Source of the DNA: Paratrimastix pyriformis
Lineage: Eukaryota > Preaxostyla > Paratrimastigidae
DNA length: 64,000 bases
NCBI GenBank assembly: GCA_027972325.1
Contig: JAPMOS010000070.1
Coordinates: 104,501 to 168,500 of the forward strand
Direction: 5' to 3'
In this document: one piece after another, positions 43,701-55,968 of the stretch
Position numbering within the stretch: the stretch's first letter is position 1
Layout of the letters: every line of letters begins with the position of its first letter
Position numbers and translations under genes: made by a program
Notes under the pieces: model-generated
Database searches by the model: none
Told to the model about the DNA's origin: nothing
What the model saw: only the letters and a program-made list of their open reading frames with translations

Positions 43701-46700
43701 CCAACAACGCTGATCGACGACGAGATGTTCCGCCTGTCGAGCACAATCGACAGCCCCTCGTCCGCCCTCCTGCCTCCATTCCCATCGTCTTCCAATGAAC
43801 AGAGCTCTGCGCTCGATAACCGGACACCCCCTCATTCCCTTCCAATCCCCGCTCGCCCGCCACCACTAGGAACGCCACGGCCCTGATGGCCGCGCTTGTT
43901 TATCTGCTCATCCTCCTCGGCTGCAACCTGGTGGACCTGATCCTGCAGTCCGCATGCCAGCCTTCCTCCCCTTGCCCATCCGCACAGCGACCAAACGGGC
44001 CCCGCGGATGCCCAGCGAGACTCGCCCTGCTGATTTGTCACCGGTTGGCCCCTGGCGGTCCCTCACGCCATTTCCCTCTTTCCTCGACCCCGACAGCCGG
44101 GAGTACACAAAGCAGGCCGCCTCGCCCATCCTGCCCATGAGCGCCTCCCTCTCGATCACCGAGCCGCCCGACCTCCTGCCTGGCCTCCCGCCCACCCGGA
44201 GCCCCACCCCCACCCCCACCCCTGCCCCCACCCTCACCGCCTCCAGCGCGCCCACCCCCGCATCCACCACCCCGTCCACCCCCGTCTCCCCGCGGCCTGC
44301 CATCCCGCGCCCGACGGTCGGCGTCCTGTCCCAACCTGCCATCCGGCCGCTGGGACATCCGGACCCTCGTGCCGACGAGGGAAGCCTCAGCCTCAGCCTG
44401 ACGGAGGCCCCGGGAAGCAACGAGGGCAGGGGCCCCGAGCCCGACCTGCCATTTGTCACCGAAAACACTGGTTGGCCCCGCCCCTTCCCCTTCACATCCT
44501 TCTCCCCAAAGAGAGACGCATTCCCACACACTGCGCCGCTATGCCACAAAGACGCTCATGCCATCCGATGCGGTCCTCGTGCGTCCCTTGTGGGGCCTCT
44601 GCGCTGTTCCGTGGGCGTGCTCTCATCAACCCCATCCGATCTCCCCAGATTTCCGACGGCTTATGGCCCAGCGACCGACACAGGCTCGGGCGCTGCTCCA
44701 CGCACCCAGGTTGCATCACCACCTGCAACCGCGCACCCCCAACCAGCAGGCGGCTCGACTCTTCATGTGGCGCGCCATGACAAGCGAACTCGCCGCCCTG
44801 GGGCTGGTCATTCTCAGCGTGGCTGGGCGGCTGGACGTGTCCGGGATGGCCCAGTGGGGGCTCGAGCGGGCGATTGGGTCCGCCCGCACCCCTCGTCTCG
44901 TCCCGACAGCGGGGGGGAAGATCATCCTTGTCACTCACGTCTCCCTCTCGTGCCTCTTCCCTTGAGCAGCCTCTCGCCCTCGGCCCTGATCGTCGCCTTC
45001 GCCATTGTGCTGCTTGCCTGGCCCCGGTCGCCCTTCCGGCTGCCCCCATCGGTGCCCGCGCCCTCGTCCATCCCCGGGTTCCTCATCCCCCCCCTGGCCC
45101 ACGCGTACTTCGACCTGGGGCACCTCCTCCGGGCCGGCCTCCTCGCTGCCCGGCTCCCGCTGCGCTCGGCGGCCCACGCCCTCCGCCGGTGCTGCTGCGG
45201 GCCGAGGACGGACCGCACCGCCATGCTCTCGGTGGTCCGGGGGACCGTCCCCGAATCATCGGTCGCGAGCTCGCCAGGCAGCAGCTCCGCCGGTGCGGGT
45301 CCCAGGGTCCGTCGTCGGGGCACTGCCGAGCCTTTGTGGAGTTCCTCCTCGGCTCACGGCACCTTCTCTCCTCGCCGCATCAATGCATCACCCGCAGGTC
45401 GTCCATGGATGGGACGAGCCCCCGCCCCGCCTGGCCACGACCCCGCATACCGCACACGCACCGGCATTCCCCGCGCCCTCCTCCGACCTGCGATCGTCCA
45501 TCGCCGCCCTCTGGTCATCGAGCGAGTCCTCCGCGCCCGCACCTGCATCGCGCTCGGCCGTCCCCCACTCATCCCTGTCTCCCAGCCCCAATGCCGGTGA
45601 GAATGCTGTGGATCCCGAGGCTGGGAGGCACGACCGCCACACAACAACGGGCGAGGATCGCGGGCCCACGCTCTCGCTGCCCAGGGAAAGCAGCATTCAG
45701 GTCGCCACCTGGTGGGGACGGCGGCCGGCAGATGGTGGGTGGGAGTGGTGGCGTCGTGGGGATGGGATGTTAACCGCCGTCACCCACACACTCCTGACAC
45801 GGGCGCTCCTCGCATAGCGCGCACTCGCCTCCTCCGACGACGGTGAGCCTGCCCGCCTGCCGACGGACATGCACAACCCCCTCGAGCACGCCTGGCCCTG
45901 GGGCCAGCCCGCCTGGCCATGCGCGCGCGCGTACACACTCGCCCCGCCGGTCATCCTGGGGATCGACGCGGCCCGGCATGCCGATTGGGTGGTCGTTGAA
46001 GGGCTTCACGGTCCGCCCCGTCCCTCCTCCCAGCCTCGGCTTTCGCTTGGGCGCTCCGCCAACTCGCTTCCTTCGATGCCACCATCCATCCATTCACCCA
46101 CCCACCGGCACTGCAGTGGTGACACTGGGGCAGGCCTTTTCGGTGTTGCTGCTGCCGCTCCTGCCCGGCCTCGCAGCCCTGGTCGTCTACTTCTTCACCG
46201 ACCAGCCCGCGGTCAAGAAGCGGTCTGCTCGCCGTTCCTGAAGCCCGGGGGAGCCCCGCCCCCTCCACTCCACTCAGCGCGCAACGTAGGACCACGCGTG
46301 CACGGACACAGACACCTGTCACTTCTCCCTTTCAATTTTGACACCTCCACTCCTTCCCACAGCCCGGGGACTGTTGTGAGTGCCCTGGCCTCGGTTCTGC
46401 TGCTTTTCGCCTTCTTTGTGGGCCTCCCCTTCGCCCTGGCCACCGAGTGGTCGGTGGGCTCGACCCTCTTCGCCGAGAACTGGGCCGGGGCCCCGCTGAC
46501 GGGCCGGCTGCTGGCGGGCGCCGCCGAGAACCTGACTCGGGCCAACTTGACGGATATCTCGTACCGGTGGGCATTCGATGGTGGTCCGTAACAGCAAAGG
46601 GACAAATGAGAATGTGCGGGCGTGGCACGAGGAAAGGGCCATGACATGCCTGTGGCGTTGGCGACACATTGCTGCTGCTGTGTTGTGGCGAGAGCGGAAG

Positions 46701-49700
46701 CGATTTCCCTTTCGGATGTTCAGAACATCTTGTTCTCTTGCGTCTGTTGTTGGCGGACACCGGGATCTTTCCTTTTCGTGGACTCTCCTGTCTTTTTGCG
46801 GTATCCTTCTGATGTGGCGTCCGTTGGACTTGTTTGCACTGGCGCTTTCAACTCAGTCCCAACTGCTTATCACCGCCCGTTTCCCGTGTCCCGCAGGCCT
46901 CTCGGTTGTCCTGCTCGCCCTCTTCGCCTGCCTGGTGGTGGTCCTCGCACTCTTCGTGCTGCCTTTGCAGGACACCCTCATGGCCGATCACCGCTTCCGC
47001 CTGCGCCGTTTCATCGATCACCACCTCGCCGCCCGCCAGGCGCCCCTCGCCACGCTGCTTGGGATGCATGGAGCTCGGTCACGGTCGCGCCAGGCGCCCA
47101 CCAGCGCCAGCCAACGACCTCAGTCCCCCGGTGGCGCGGGGCCTGCCGAGGAGACGGTCGCCCAGCGGTTGAACCGGCTCGCCTCGGCGGGCATGGGGCT
47201 CAGTGCCACCACCCAGGCGGGTGCCGGCGCGGACCACGGTGCGGGCGGTGCGGCCCCAACCCGGCTTCCCCTGGATTCGCTCCGCAAGTGGAGGATCGTC
47301 TTGGAGCCGACCCAGGGTCCGCTCTTCCCGAACCCGCTTCTCCAGCCCCCTCATTCTTCTCACCTCCGCCCCTCTCAAAGACGGAATCATCCCATTGAGC
47401 TCTCTTGTCTCCATTTTCGCAGATGATTTTGCCGTTTTTTCGCCGCGCCCCTACGTCGAACATCCCTCCCCCGTGCCGGGTTTCTCCCCTCCGCTCGCTG
47501 ATGACTTCCCCACCCTGGCCACACCGCACTCGGTCAACGCCAGCGCCGCCGCGACCCCCCGCGCCCCGAACTCTGCTGGCTCGGCCCTGAACACGTCCAC
47601 CGCATCCTCCCTCCGCCTGCCTCCCCTGAACGTCCCCCTGCCACATTCGCTGCCCACGTCTCTGTCCACAACCCCCCTGCCTCGCCTGGCCACCTCGCCA
47701 CGCCCCCGAGTGCCCCTGACCGTCCAGGTGCCCAACCAATCCGTCGATTCCCTGGACACGAGCTCGCAGTCCTCGGCTCCCGTGTCGCCCCTCGCGGCCC
47801 CCCATTCACCGCTTGCCTCGCCTCGGCCTCGGCCATCGCCCCTCTCCCTTCCGCCGCTCCTGCCACCCCTCTCGCCCCCGCCATCGCCAGCCGCCCGCCT
47901 CGCCGCCCACCCATCGCTCTTCCCACCACCCCACCCGCTGCCCACATCGGGCGGTGATCACCCGGGCAGCAGTGGCGCCCTCGACACCTGGGAGGTGCGC
48001 GAGATCCACTCGACGCCCTCGCCATCTCTCCCTGTCTCCACCACCGCTGCCACCACTCCGGCCTTGCAGTCGCCCTCACCGTCTCTGCCCTCGTCGCCCC
48101 CGCGCGTGCGGCCCCTCCCGCTCCCCGTGCTCCCGGCTCAGGCCGCTTCGAGCATCCGGCCCCACTGCGTGCTGGCCTGGGCCCTGATGGCCGTCGTCTG
48201 GCTGAGCACCGACCCCACAGCCGCCGCCCAAGTCTGTTCATGACCATTTTCACTGCGAGTGAGCATGCCCAAATCATTTTCTCCCCGCTGCCCAGATGGG
48301 CCCCGGATCGGCGTGCATTGTGATCGCCTCCGTGATGGCCACCCTGCAAGCGGCCCTGATCGGGGGCTGGTGGCAGTGGGGTGGGGGCGGCTGGGGTGCG
48401 GACGACCGTGGCGGCGATGGTTCTGCCCGCCGCCAACGCGCTTGGACGAGGTCTCTTGATGCGCGTGCGTGTCTGCGTGTGTCTGCTGTCGAGTGTCTGC
48501 TTGGTGGGGCACATGATTCCATGAGAATGACAGATGGCTTCGAGGTCACGCCACCCGCGCGCAAGTGGCGTTCCTGGCTGACGGACCCATTTTGTTTTCT
48601 ATGCCGCCACCGCAGTTTCACCCTCTTGAGCATCCCGATCGGGACGAGCCTCCGCCACCTCATCGTCAGTGTCTACTCGGCCCTCCGTTATCCCCTCTCT
48701 GCGACTTCGGTTTTCGACTATTTCGTGCTCCCCGGTCTGTGCTTGTGCTGCCCACCCACCCGGACGCGCACCGAAGGTTTTCGTCCCCAAATTGAGGCCC
48801 CGCGAAGGCAAACGTGGTGAGGGGAGGGTGGAGAGGGGGAGGGGGAGGAGGAAGAGTACCTGCACACCGACCCGGGCGGAACCCACCAGGGCCTTCCTGG
48901 ACCCATGACCAAGGGCAGCTGGGCGACCGGCCTTGGCAGAATTGGGGGCGGCGGGCGGCGGGCGGCGGGCGGCGGGCGGCGGGCGGCGGGCGGCGGCGGG
49001 GTGGTGGTGGTGGTGGTGGTGGTGGTGGTGGTGGTGGGTGGGTGGGTGGGGTGGGTGGGTGGGTGGGTGGGTGGGTGGGTGGGTGGGTGGGTGGGTGGGT
49101 GGGTGGGTGGGTGGGTGGGTGGGTGGGTGGGTGGGTGATGGGTGATGGGTGGTGGCGGTGGTGGCAGCGGCGGCGGCGGCGGCACCTTCGGACCAGCATG
49201 AGGTGGGGCACGGGGTTCTTTCTCTCAACCCGCCCTTCACCCTGTCTCCTCTCCAGGGATCGTCTGGGGCCTGTGGTCGTCGATCCTTTACCTGCCTTCC
49301 GTCCGGCAACGGTTGGCCATCCGGTTCCACGCCTCTCGCCGACTGGCGCTCGTGCCCCTCGCCTCGATGCCCTTCGATGTGCAGCGCAAGTGGTGGGAGG
49401 GCATCGTCGCCAAGGAGGGTCCGTCCGCCCCGCCATGTGGGTCCGGGCAAGGGTCCGGAAAAAAGGGCGAAGGGGAAGGGCGAAGCAGCCGTGCCCGAGA
49501 AACGTCTGAGTTGACGACATCATCTTGTTCCTTTTCGCCCATCACTGAGTTGACATCATCTTGTTCCTATCCTCGCCCAGCTGCCCGGATGGCGCCTTCC
49601 GTTGGCGGCGGCCTTCCACTCGCCGCCTCCGGCTCGACTCTCCCGCCCCCCGTTGAGGCACCATCTTCATCGCCGGCGACGGCCGTGTCCCCGTCGCCAA

Positions 49701-52700
49701 GCGTCCGCTACCCCAGGCCTGACTACGGGACGCGCCCAGAAGCAGCGCGCCCCGACCTCCGGCCGGCCTCTGGTTCTGGGGGACCGAGCCGAGATGAGCA
49801 GGTCCAACCCGAGGATGAGAGCATCTTCGCGGGCGCCAGCTATATCTCGCTGCCTCCTGCCCGGATGCTCTATTGGTGGCGGCTGGCGGGGCTTTTCATC
49901 GGAGCCGCCGCTTCTTCGTCCTGGTACGGCGGTCCGTCAGTTGTGGCTGCTGTCGCTTGCCATCGTCCTTCTTCGTTTTGCTTCGCACACTCCTTCACCG
50001 CGGCGGCATCCCTCTCGCTCCGCTTTCACTGCGACGACCCCGCCGACAGGCTACCCAACCGTCGTTTGGCTGGCCGTCCTCGCGCTCGCGGCCTTCTTGG
50101 TGCGGAAGCTGACGATCGTGGTCCTCGCCCCCTACCTCGTCTTCCCAGTGGCCATCTGGCTCTTCCAGGTTTGCTTCCCCGGGCTCCGTCATCCTCCTCC
50201 CCGGTCCCTCCGCCCTGTCGTTGTTGAATGAAACGGGTGCCCCTTCGTGAGGCAACAATGCCCAGGCGAACAAGACGTCCATTTGACCTGCTCGGTCTCT
50301 TTGGTCATGACCGCAGACGGACGTCCGGCTGGCGTGCTCGCTCCCGTTCGGGCTCTCCTGTGCCCTCTTTCCTTGCGCCCTTTGGGTGCGCACCTGGGGC
50401 GCCAAACCACGCGCCCACCGCCTCGTGGTCGGACACTACGTCGGGTTGGGTCCGCGAGCCCTTCCATCCCTCTTGAATTCTGTGGGCCGCCGTATTGTTG
50501 AGGGACTGACTCACTGCTGACTTTGGCTGATCGTCTCAATGATGCGCAGTCGCCTTCTCGCTACCCCTCGCATGGCGCACGATCGGCATCCTGCCCGCGG
50601 TGACCTTCCTGTGGCTCATCATCGTCCCCCTCATCTCAGACTGTCTGTCGCGCGCTGGTCCCGTCACTGCACACTCCATCTATCTTGTGCCCGTTAGCCC
50701 GTTTGCCACGCGAGGTTGTCCTCTTTGCGGCCCTGTGCTACGGCCTGGTCATGTGCATTATCAATTCGTATGTCTGGTCGCTCTCCTTGTCCCTCTCCAT
50801 CGGCCTGGGTCCGTCCCCACTCTCCTGCCCAATCCTTCATGACGATCCTCGACCTTGTTGAAGTTCTTGCCCTCTGGGGCACCTCGACACTCACGGCTGT
50901 CCTGCTCGCCACCCGCCGGGCCCCGGATCCCTTGGTCCACCGGCCCGCCCTGGTTCGCCGCGAGCGGAAGATCGTCCGGCCGCTGCGCATCCTGGCTGGC
51001 ATCCTGGCGGTGCTCTGCTTCGCGGCCGGGTCCTGCGGCCTGCTGGCTGTTCCCACACACGGGGTCGCGCCCATTGTCGCTTTCGCCACTGCTCTCTGTC
51101 CGTCGCCCACCTTTGCCCTCTCGACCGATCCATCATCACCGTTCTCCCCCTCCCGCCTTCCAGCCCTAGGCTGCCTGGCTGCCATCCGAGGCTGGTCGCA
51201 CGCTCTGCTGCTGGCCGCGTTGCCCTGCGCCATCGCCGCGGGTGTGGGGCTCGGTTGGGTTGGCCCTGCCACAACCGCTGGGGTTGCCCCCTGGTCACTC
51301 TTCGGCCTGCCCGCCCTTGGGGTGGCCCTCTGGGCCTGGGCAGGTCTGTCCGACTCTCGTGCGGTGGGCAGTAAAAAATGAGGGTTGTAAGGAGGAGGAG
51401 GAGACGTGAGGAAGGTGAGGGGCAGTGGGTGGGGAGTGCGAGCGTGTCCTCTCCGGTTTCGTTTTCACACCTGCATCGCCACCATTCGCCCCTCCCAGTC
51501 TCCGCCATGGTCCTGACCCATCCGGCAGTGGTGCGTCGCATTCTCGCCCGCTCGGCGACTTTTTCCTTTCGCACTCTGTTCCGTGCCATCCCCGATGCGT
51601 TTTCGCGCGCCCCACCGCCATCCGCGCCGCAGCCGCCACAGCCGGACAAGTCTCTGGCCCCCCAAGGTGCCCCGCCGGCACCATCTCGGCCACTCTACGC
51701 CGTGCTGACTCCTGGCCACTTGGCCATGGCCCTGCTGTGCCGCTCCGCGGCCTTTTTGGTGGCGGCTGGCTGGCCGCTGCTCTGGATCGATATGACATGG
51801 GTCCGGATCGCCCCCCGCTGTATAACAGCCTTTACACTCACCGTCCCTTCGTCAGGGCATCGCTACGATCGTTGGCACGGGATTTTGGGTGGGCGCGCTG
51901 CTGACGTGGGAGGTTGTACTCCCTGCGGCGGCGGCGGTGCCCTTTCTCGCCCTGATGGGCTCCTGGGTCTGCTCTGCATGGGATACGCCCCGAGAGTGCC
52001 CTTCTTGTCCACCCCGCGGAGTTCCCATCCACGCCCGACCGCGCCCGACTGCCCTCTGAGCCACCGCCTGTCTCCTCTTGTCTAGGGCCTTTTCTCGGCT
52101 GTAGCCCCGTCGTCCGACGCTTGGGGCTGGGCGTCTCTTGTCCTCTTAATTCTGTGCTCGCTGTGCGCACCGTGCTTCGCCTTCGGAGGTCTGTCTGTCC
52201 AAACGCGTCCCATCATCCATCCTGACGCCGCCTATTCCTCCGTGCCCAGTCTTCCCACGGATCCGGATGTTCCCAACTTCGGGCATCCACAACGAGCAGG
52301 CCGCCGATCTCTTCGTGCTCTGGGCTCTGGTGGGCATTCGCGCCTACACCGTCACTCGGGGTCCGTCCTGGGCCCGACGTTCGCCTTTTGGATGTTCATT
52401 TTTTCCCCCTTGCAGGTTTCGCCCCACTGATTGTGGCCCTGCTCGTCGTTGGTGCGTCCTGGCACACCCGCGTGCCCTGGTTTCTCCTCTCAGGCCCAGC
52501 CCTTTTGGCCGTCTCTGCGCTGCCGCTGCATTGGGCCTTCGGCGACCCGGCCTGGGCTGGGTTCCCCTGGAGCGTCCGCTGGGTGACGGGTCTCCTGATG
52601 GCCTGTCTGGCCGTGGTCCTGTGGGCTGCCCTTCGGCCTCGCCCTGTGCGGCGCCTCACGTGCCCACACTGGGTTTTCATCCCGGTGACAAGCCTCGTTC

Positions 52701-53933
52701 AAGCCACACCGGTTGCTCGGCCAGCCACCAATGTCCCGGGTCTCTTCGTGATCCCCATCCCGCAGAGCGGTCCACCGGCAGCCCAGCCTCTGGCCCCCCT
52801 CCCGCCGCCTGAGAAGGACGCAGCGCTCTTCAGGGACCATTCGACCTCGTCCCTGGAGACCGGGTCAGCATCATCCCTGTCGATGGCCCTGCCCGGGGCG
52901 GCACACCTCTCCCCTCCCCTGGCCGACAGCAGCCCTTGGCCCGTACCCGCCGGCCCCAGCGAACCCTCCAACATCAGCACGGACGGCCTTGTTCTTCCCT
53001 TCGCCGAGCCCGAACACCCGGCTATGCCACCCATCCTGCTGCCCTCTGCAGGCCCCCAACCACTGTCCCCCTCCTTCCATTCATTGGCGACGGCCACTCG
53101 CCGGTTTGCGACCTTCCCTTCACGGGACTCGTGTTTCAGCCCCGATCCTGCGCCCTTGGCCCCCGCGGTCCTCAACCGTCTGAGTGCTCGGTTCCCCCCG
53201 ACTGCGCTGCCCTGGGGTTCGCTGGCGTCATCTCGGACCCCCCGATCTCCATCCGCTCCCTCCCTGGCGGACAGTTCCCTCTCACGCCGCAAGAGCATCT
53301 CCTCGCTGCCCCTCTCGGAGAGCTTCCACGAACCCATCTCTGAGGAGATGGCCAGTGGCGATGGGGCCACCGCTATGGCAGTGCCGCCTGCTCGCCCACC
53401 GCGAGCCGGTGACGAAGGCAGCGAGATGAGTGATCTCGATGGGCCGGCCCCACCGCTTGCGCCAGCCACAGCGCCCACCAGGTCGACGGCCCCCCCGCGG
53501 CGCCCCCGTGGCGGGTACAGACTGCAGGAACTCCAGCTCCCCGGCGGCGCCCAGCCCCCTCCGTCGCCGCTCTCCGAGACCTCGAGTGATTCTTCGCTCA
53601 CCCTCGATGCTGGCGAGGAACCAGGCACCCCCACGGCTGGTTTGGGGCCGGCTCGCCTGCAGCATCCCGTGCCCCGTCGGAGCGCACTCTACATGGCCCC
53701 AACGACAAAAGAAGCCCAACCCGCCGCCGAGGCGGGCCCACCTGCACGCGGGCGAGTTTTCATTCTCTTCTCGACTTCTCAGTCCCCTTCGGCCCCTGTC
53801 GCCACCAGGCTGCAGGCGGAGACCCCCGGCGGCGGGAACCGGGCTGGGTATCTTGGCCCCAGTTTCGAGGGGCTTCCACAGAAACTGCGCGACGTCTTCG
53901 CGTACTACCAATGGCTCTCGATCCGGTCAGCCC

Positions 53934-53964
<31 letters not shown>

Positions 53965-55196
53965 ACACACCACCACCCACCACCACCAGCCACCACCAGC
54001 CACCAGCCACCACCAGCCACCACCACCAGCCACCACCACCAGCCACCACCAGGCCACCACCAGCCACCACCACCAGCCACCCGCCACCACCCGCCACCAC
54101 CAGCCACCAGCCACCAGCCACCACCACCAGCCACCAGCCACCACCAGCCACCACCAGCCACCACCAGCCACCACCAGCCACCACCAGCCACCACCAGCCA
54201 CCACCAGCCACCACCAGCCACCACCAGCCACCAGCCACCAGCCACCAGCCACCACCACCAGCCACCACCCACCACCCACCAGCCACCGCCACCACCCGCC
54301 ACCCGACCCACCACCAATCCCTTTTGGCATCCCCTCCATCTCTGTGGTTGGCCGCCTCTCTGTCTCGCACATTCATACACTCCGCACCTCGACAGATCTG
54401 TCCTCGGCCGGCCGCTGCTCGAAGAGACCTTCCTTCATCTGGTCGATGTGGCCTGCTTCGTGCAACTGTCTGTGACCATCCCCCACTTCGTTCTCATCCA
54501 CGTGATCTCCTCAGGTCTTGTGGCGTGGGCCTCATTGCATCGCACCCCGATGCCCTCTGGCTGACCCCTGCCGTCGTTTCCCTCGTTGGTCTGCCGCTTT
54601 TCTGGCAGCTCTTTCATTCACTTCCCCAGGGCTTCTCTTCGGCGTTTGGGGCCTTCTGCAACCCCGAGTGTGGTGGTACGTGGTCATGGGCGCGGCGACC
54701 ATCGTGGGTGGTCTGTCACTCGATTCTGCGCTTCTTCCCGACCGACTTTGTTCGATGCAGCCTGTTCGGCCTTCTTTGCCGTCGGGCTGCCGGCCAGTGT
54801 CATTGGTCCCACAGTCGGTTACGTGCTTGCTGCTGTCATGCTCGGTGTTGCACAATTCAGGTCTGCACCCTGGCCGCCCCCCCACTCTGATCTTGGCCGT
54901 CCTTTCCTCAGATTCCGATGGAGGCAGAGGCAGCGACCTCCTGCCCCTGTGGCCAGCCCTCCGCCTCCTCCGGCCAGTCCTCAACCCGTCTTGCCTCGCC
55001 CTCCTGCCGCCCCTTCCCCCCCCGCGACTACCCCCTCCCCTCTCCCGACCTGCCTGAGCCGGGCGCGCCACGCGTTCCAGCGCATCTTCGTGAGGGCTTT
55101 TTTCCTCGGCTCCTCATTTCTAGATTGTTTTCCCTTCTCCTTTTTATGCTTATCTCGAAATTCGTGTGGTCTCTCACGGTGGGTTCTCCCCCTTGA
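40710..55196 (+). CDS. Giant multi-pass membrane protein gene (one gene or a run of several)
   Basis: No family recognised. The start MFPYYFVGAPLLGFAIISG is followed by dozens of short exons with strongly hydrophobic segments. Examples: FHLLIALTIVALQAG, FILAVLCCSAWISSMS, LLSLLTMITLYIAIYMG, YVAWPVFLVFFLLYSFY, ATALMAALVYLLILLGC, VVSALASVLLLFAFFVGL (46.4 kb), LSVVLLALFACLVVVLAL (46.9 kb), YPTVVWLAVLALAAFLV (50.1 kb), ALLLAALPCAIAAGVGLG (51.2 kb), FAPLIVALLVVGASW (52.4 kb) and VVMGAATIVGGLSLDS (54.7 kb). I count more than 25 candidate spans. Between them are Pro/Ser-rich loops, the longest at 52.7-53.9 kb with possible phosphosites (RRKSISS). Introns start GTC and hold poly-C and other satellites. 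A stop at 55194-55196 ends the last hydrophobic block. I found no clear internal gene boundary, but one cannot be excluded. Part of the gene (48.8-53.0 kb) is repeated at 59.9-64.0 kb. Confidence 0.5.
43243..43265 (+). repeat. C23 homopolymer at a 3' splice site
   Basis: Twenty-three C, then ACTCCCGCACACTTCAACAG and coding sequence (IPPLYRIPFLVLVPMLCW nearby). Confidence 0.9.
48790..53011 (+). repeat. Segmental duplication, copy 1 (inside the membrane-protein gene)
   Basis: From CCAAATTGAGGCC near 48788 onward this stretch matches 59.9 kb to the end of the window in the same orientation, with an offset of about 10,980-10,990 bases. The first 2 kb differ by scattered substitutions and indels and by unlike G-rich satellites. 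From about 51.0 kb onward the copies are almost identical. Copy 1 lacks TTTTCTGCCCA before a 3' splice site near 51854 that copy 2 keeps (62831-62844). The duplication continues beyond the window. Confidence 0.93.
48950..49135 (+). repeat. GGCGGGC, GGT and GGGT satellites
   Basis: Three successive G-rich arrays: GGCGGGC heptamers (48950-48995), GGT triplets (49000-49033) and GGGT tetramers (to about 49135). The tetramer block is a strong G-quadruplex candidate. In copy 2 the same place holds an unrelated GGCGGCGGGT decamer array, so the satellites turned over after duplication. Confidence 0.95.
53931..54310 (+). repeat. C20, CA run and CCACCAG-type minisatellite in an intron
   Basis: C20 (53931-53950), CA dinucleotides (53951-53970), then about 340 bases of CACCACCAGC and CAGC variants. 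It follows directly after the donor GTCAG at the end of exon RDVFAYYQWLSI and fills most of that intron. Confidence 0.95.
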
Positions 55197-55711
55197 ATGA
55201 GCTGATTGCACAACAGAGTCGCTCGCTCCCCACGAGACCCGGTGCGCTGCGGACGATGCAGGCTTGGGGGCAGAGGGTTTTGCCGGCTTGCCACGATGCC
55301 CTCGTCGTGCCCCCGCGCTCCGAGCACCAGAGGGACCCTTGCATGACTGCCCCGTGGAGGCAGCCAGAGCGGCTGCCAGCTGCTCGTAGTGGGCGGCCTT
55401 GCAGGCCGCCGCTTCCGCGTGATTCTCGTGCCTGGTCACGGGTAGATCGACCAGCCACCAGGCCCTTGCGCCTGGAGGGTGTGTCCCGCAGCCCCGCGGG
55501 CAGGGCCAGGGCCGCGATGATGCTGGGGCGTGCGGTTGGTGTTGGACAGGCCGTCGTGGCATGTCGCCCAGGGCTGCTTCCCTCAGAAGCGGTGGACGAA
55601 CCAGCCAGTCGTGGCGAGATGTGGAAACGGTGGTACTGCGTGCAGTCGTTGAGAGGTGTGCGAGGTTCGCCTGCCCGTGATTGCGGACGGGCAGGTTCCT
55701 CCTCCTACCCC

Positions 55712-55742
<31 letters not shown>

Positions 55743-55786
55743 ATTCCCCTAGTTTCTGTTCTCCCGGCGCCCGGGCCAAGGCACGT

Positions 55787-55822
<36 letters not shown>

Positions 55823-55968
55823 TGCGGTTCCGGTTTCGTCTGAATTTCTCTTTCATCCCGCTGTTTTTCCGTGATGTCCGTGTCAAATCTTAAGAGGAGG
55901 ACATCGTTGCGTGCCATGGGGCGAGCTCCTCTCGATAGCTGCGCGCGTGGTAGACCAACCTCAACGGC
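55197..55968. other. Intergenic stretch with two long C tracts
   Basis: Between the stops of the plus-strand membrane gene and the minus-strand P-loop gene. It holds C30 (55713-55742) and C31 (55788-55818). A minus-strand frame at about 55480-55290 contains ENHAEAAACKAAHYEQLAAALAAS and could be a real exon, but I could not connect it to anything. Confidence 0.4.
55713..55818 (+). repeat. Paired C30 and C31 tracts
   Basis: Two C homopolymers of about 30 bases, separated by 45 bases of mixed sequence. Such tracts are prone to length errors in sequencing. Confidence 0.9.

Noticed and set aside
53760-54380. Minus-strand frames rich in Gly and Trp opposite the membrane gene
   Set aside because: Reverse translation of the CCACCAG minisatellite; no gene content.
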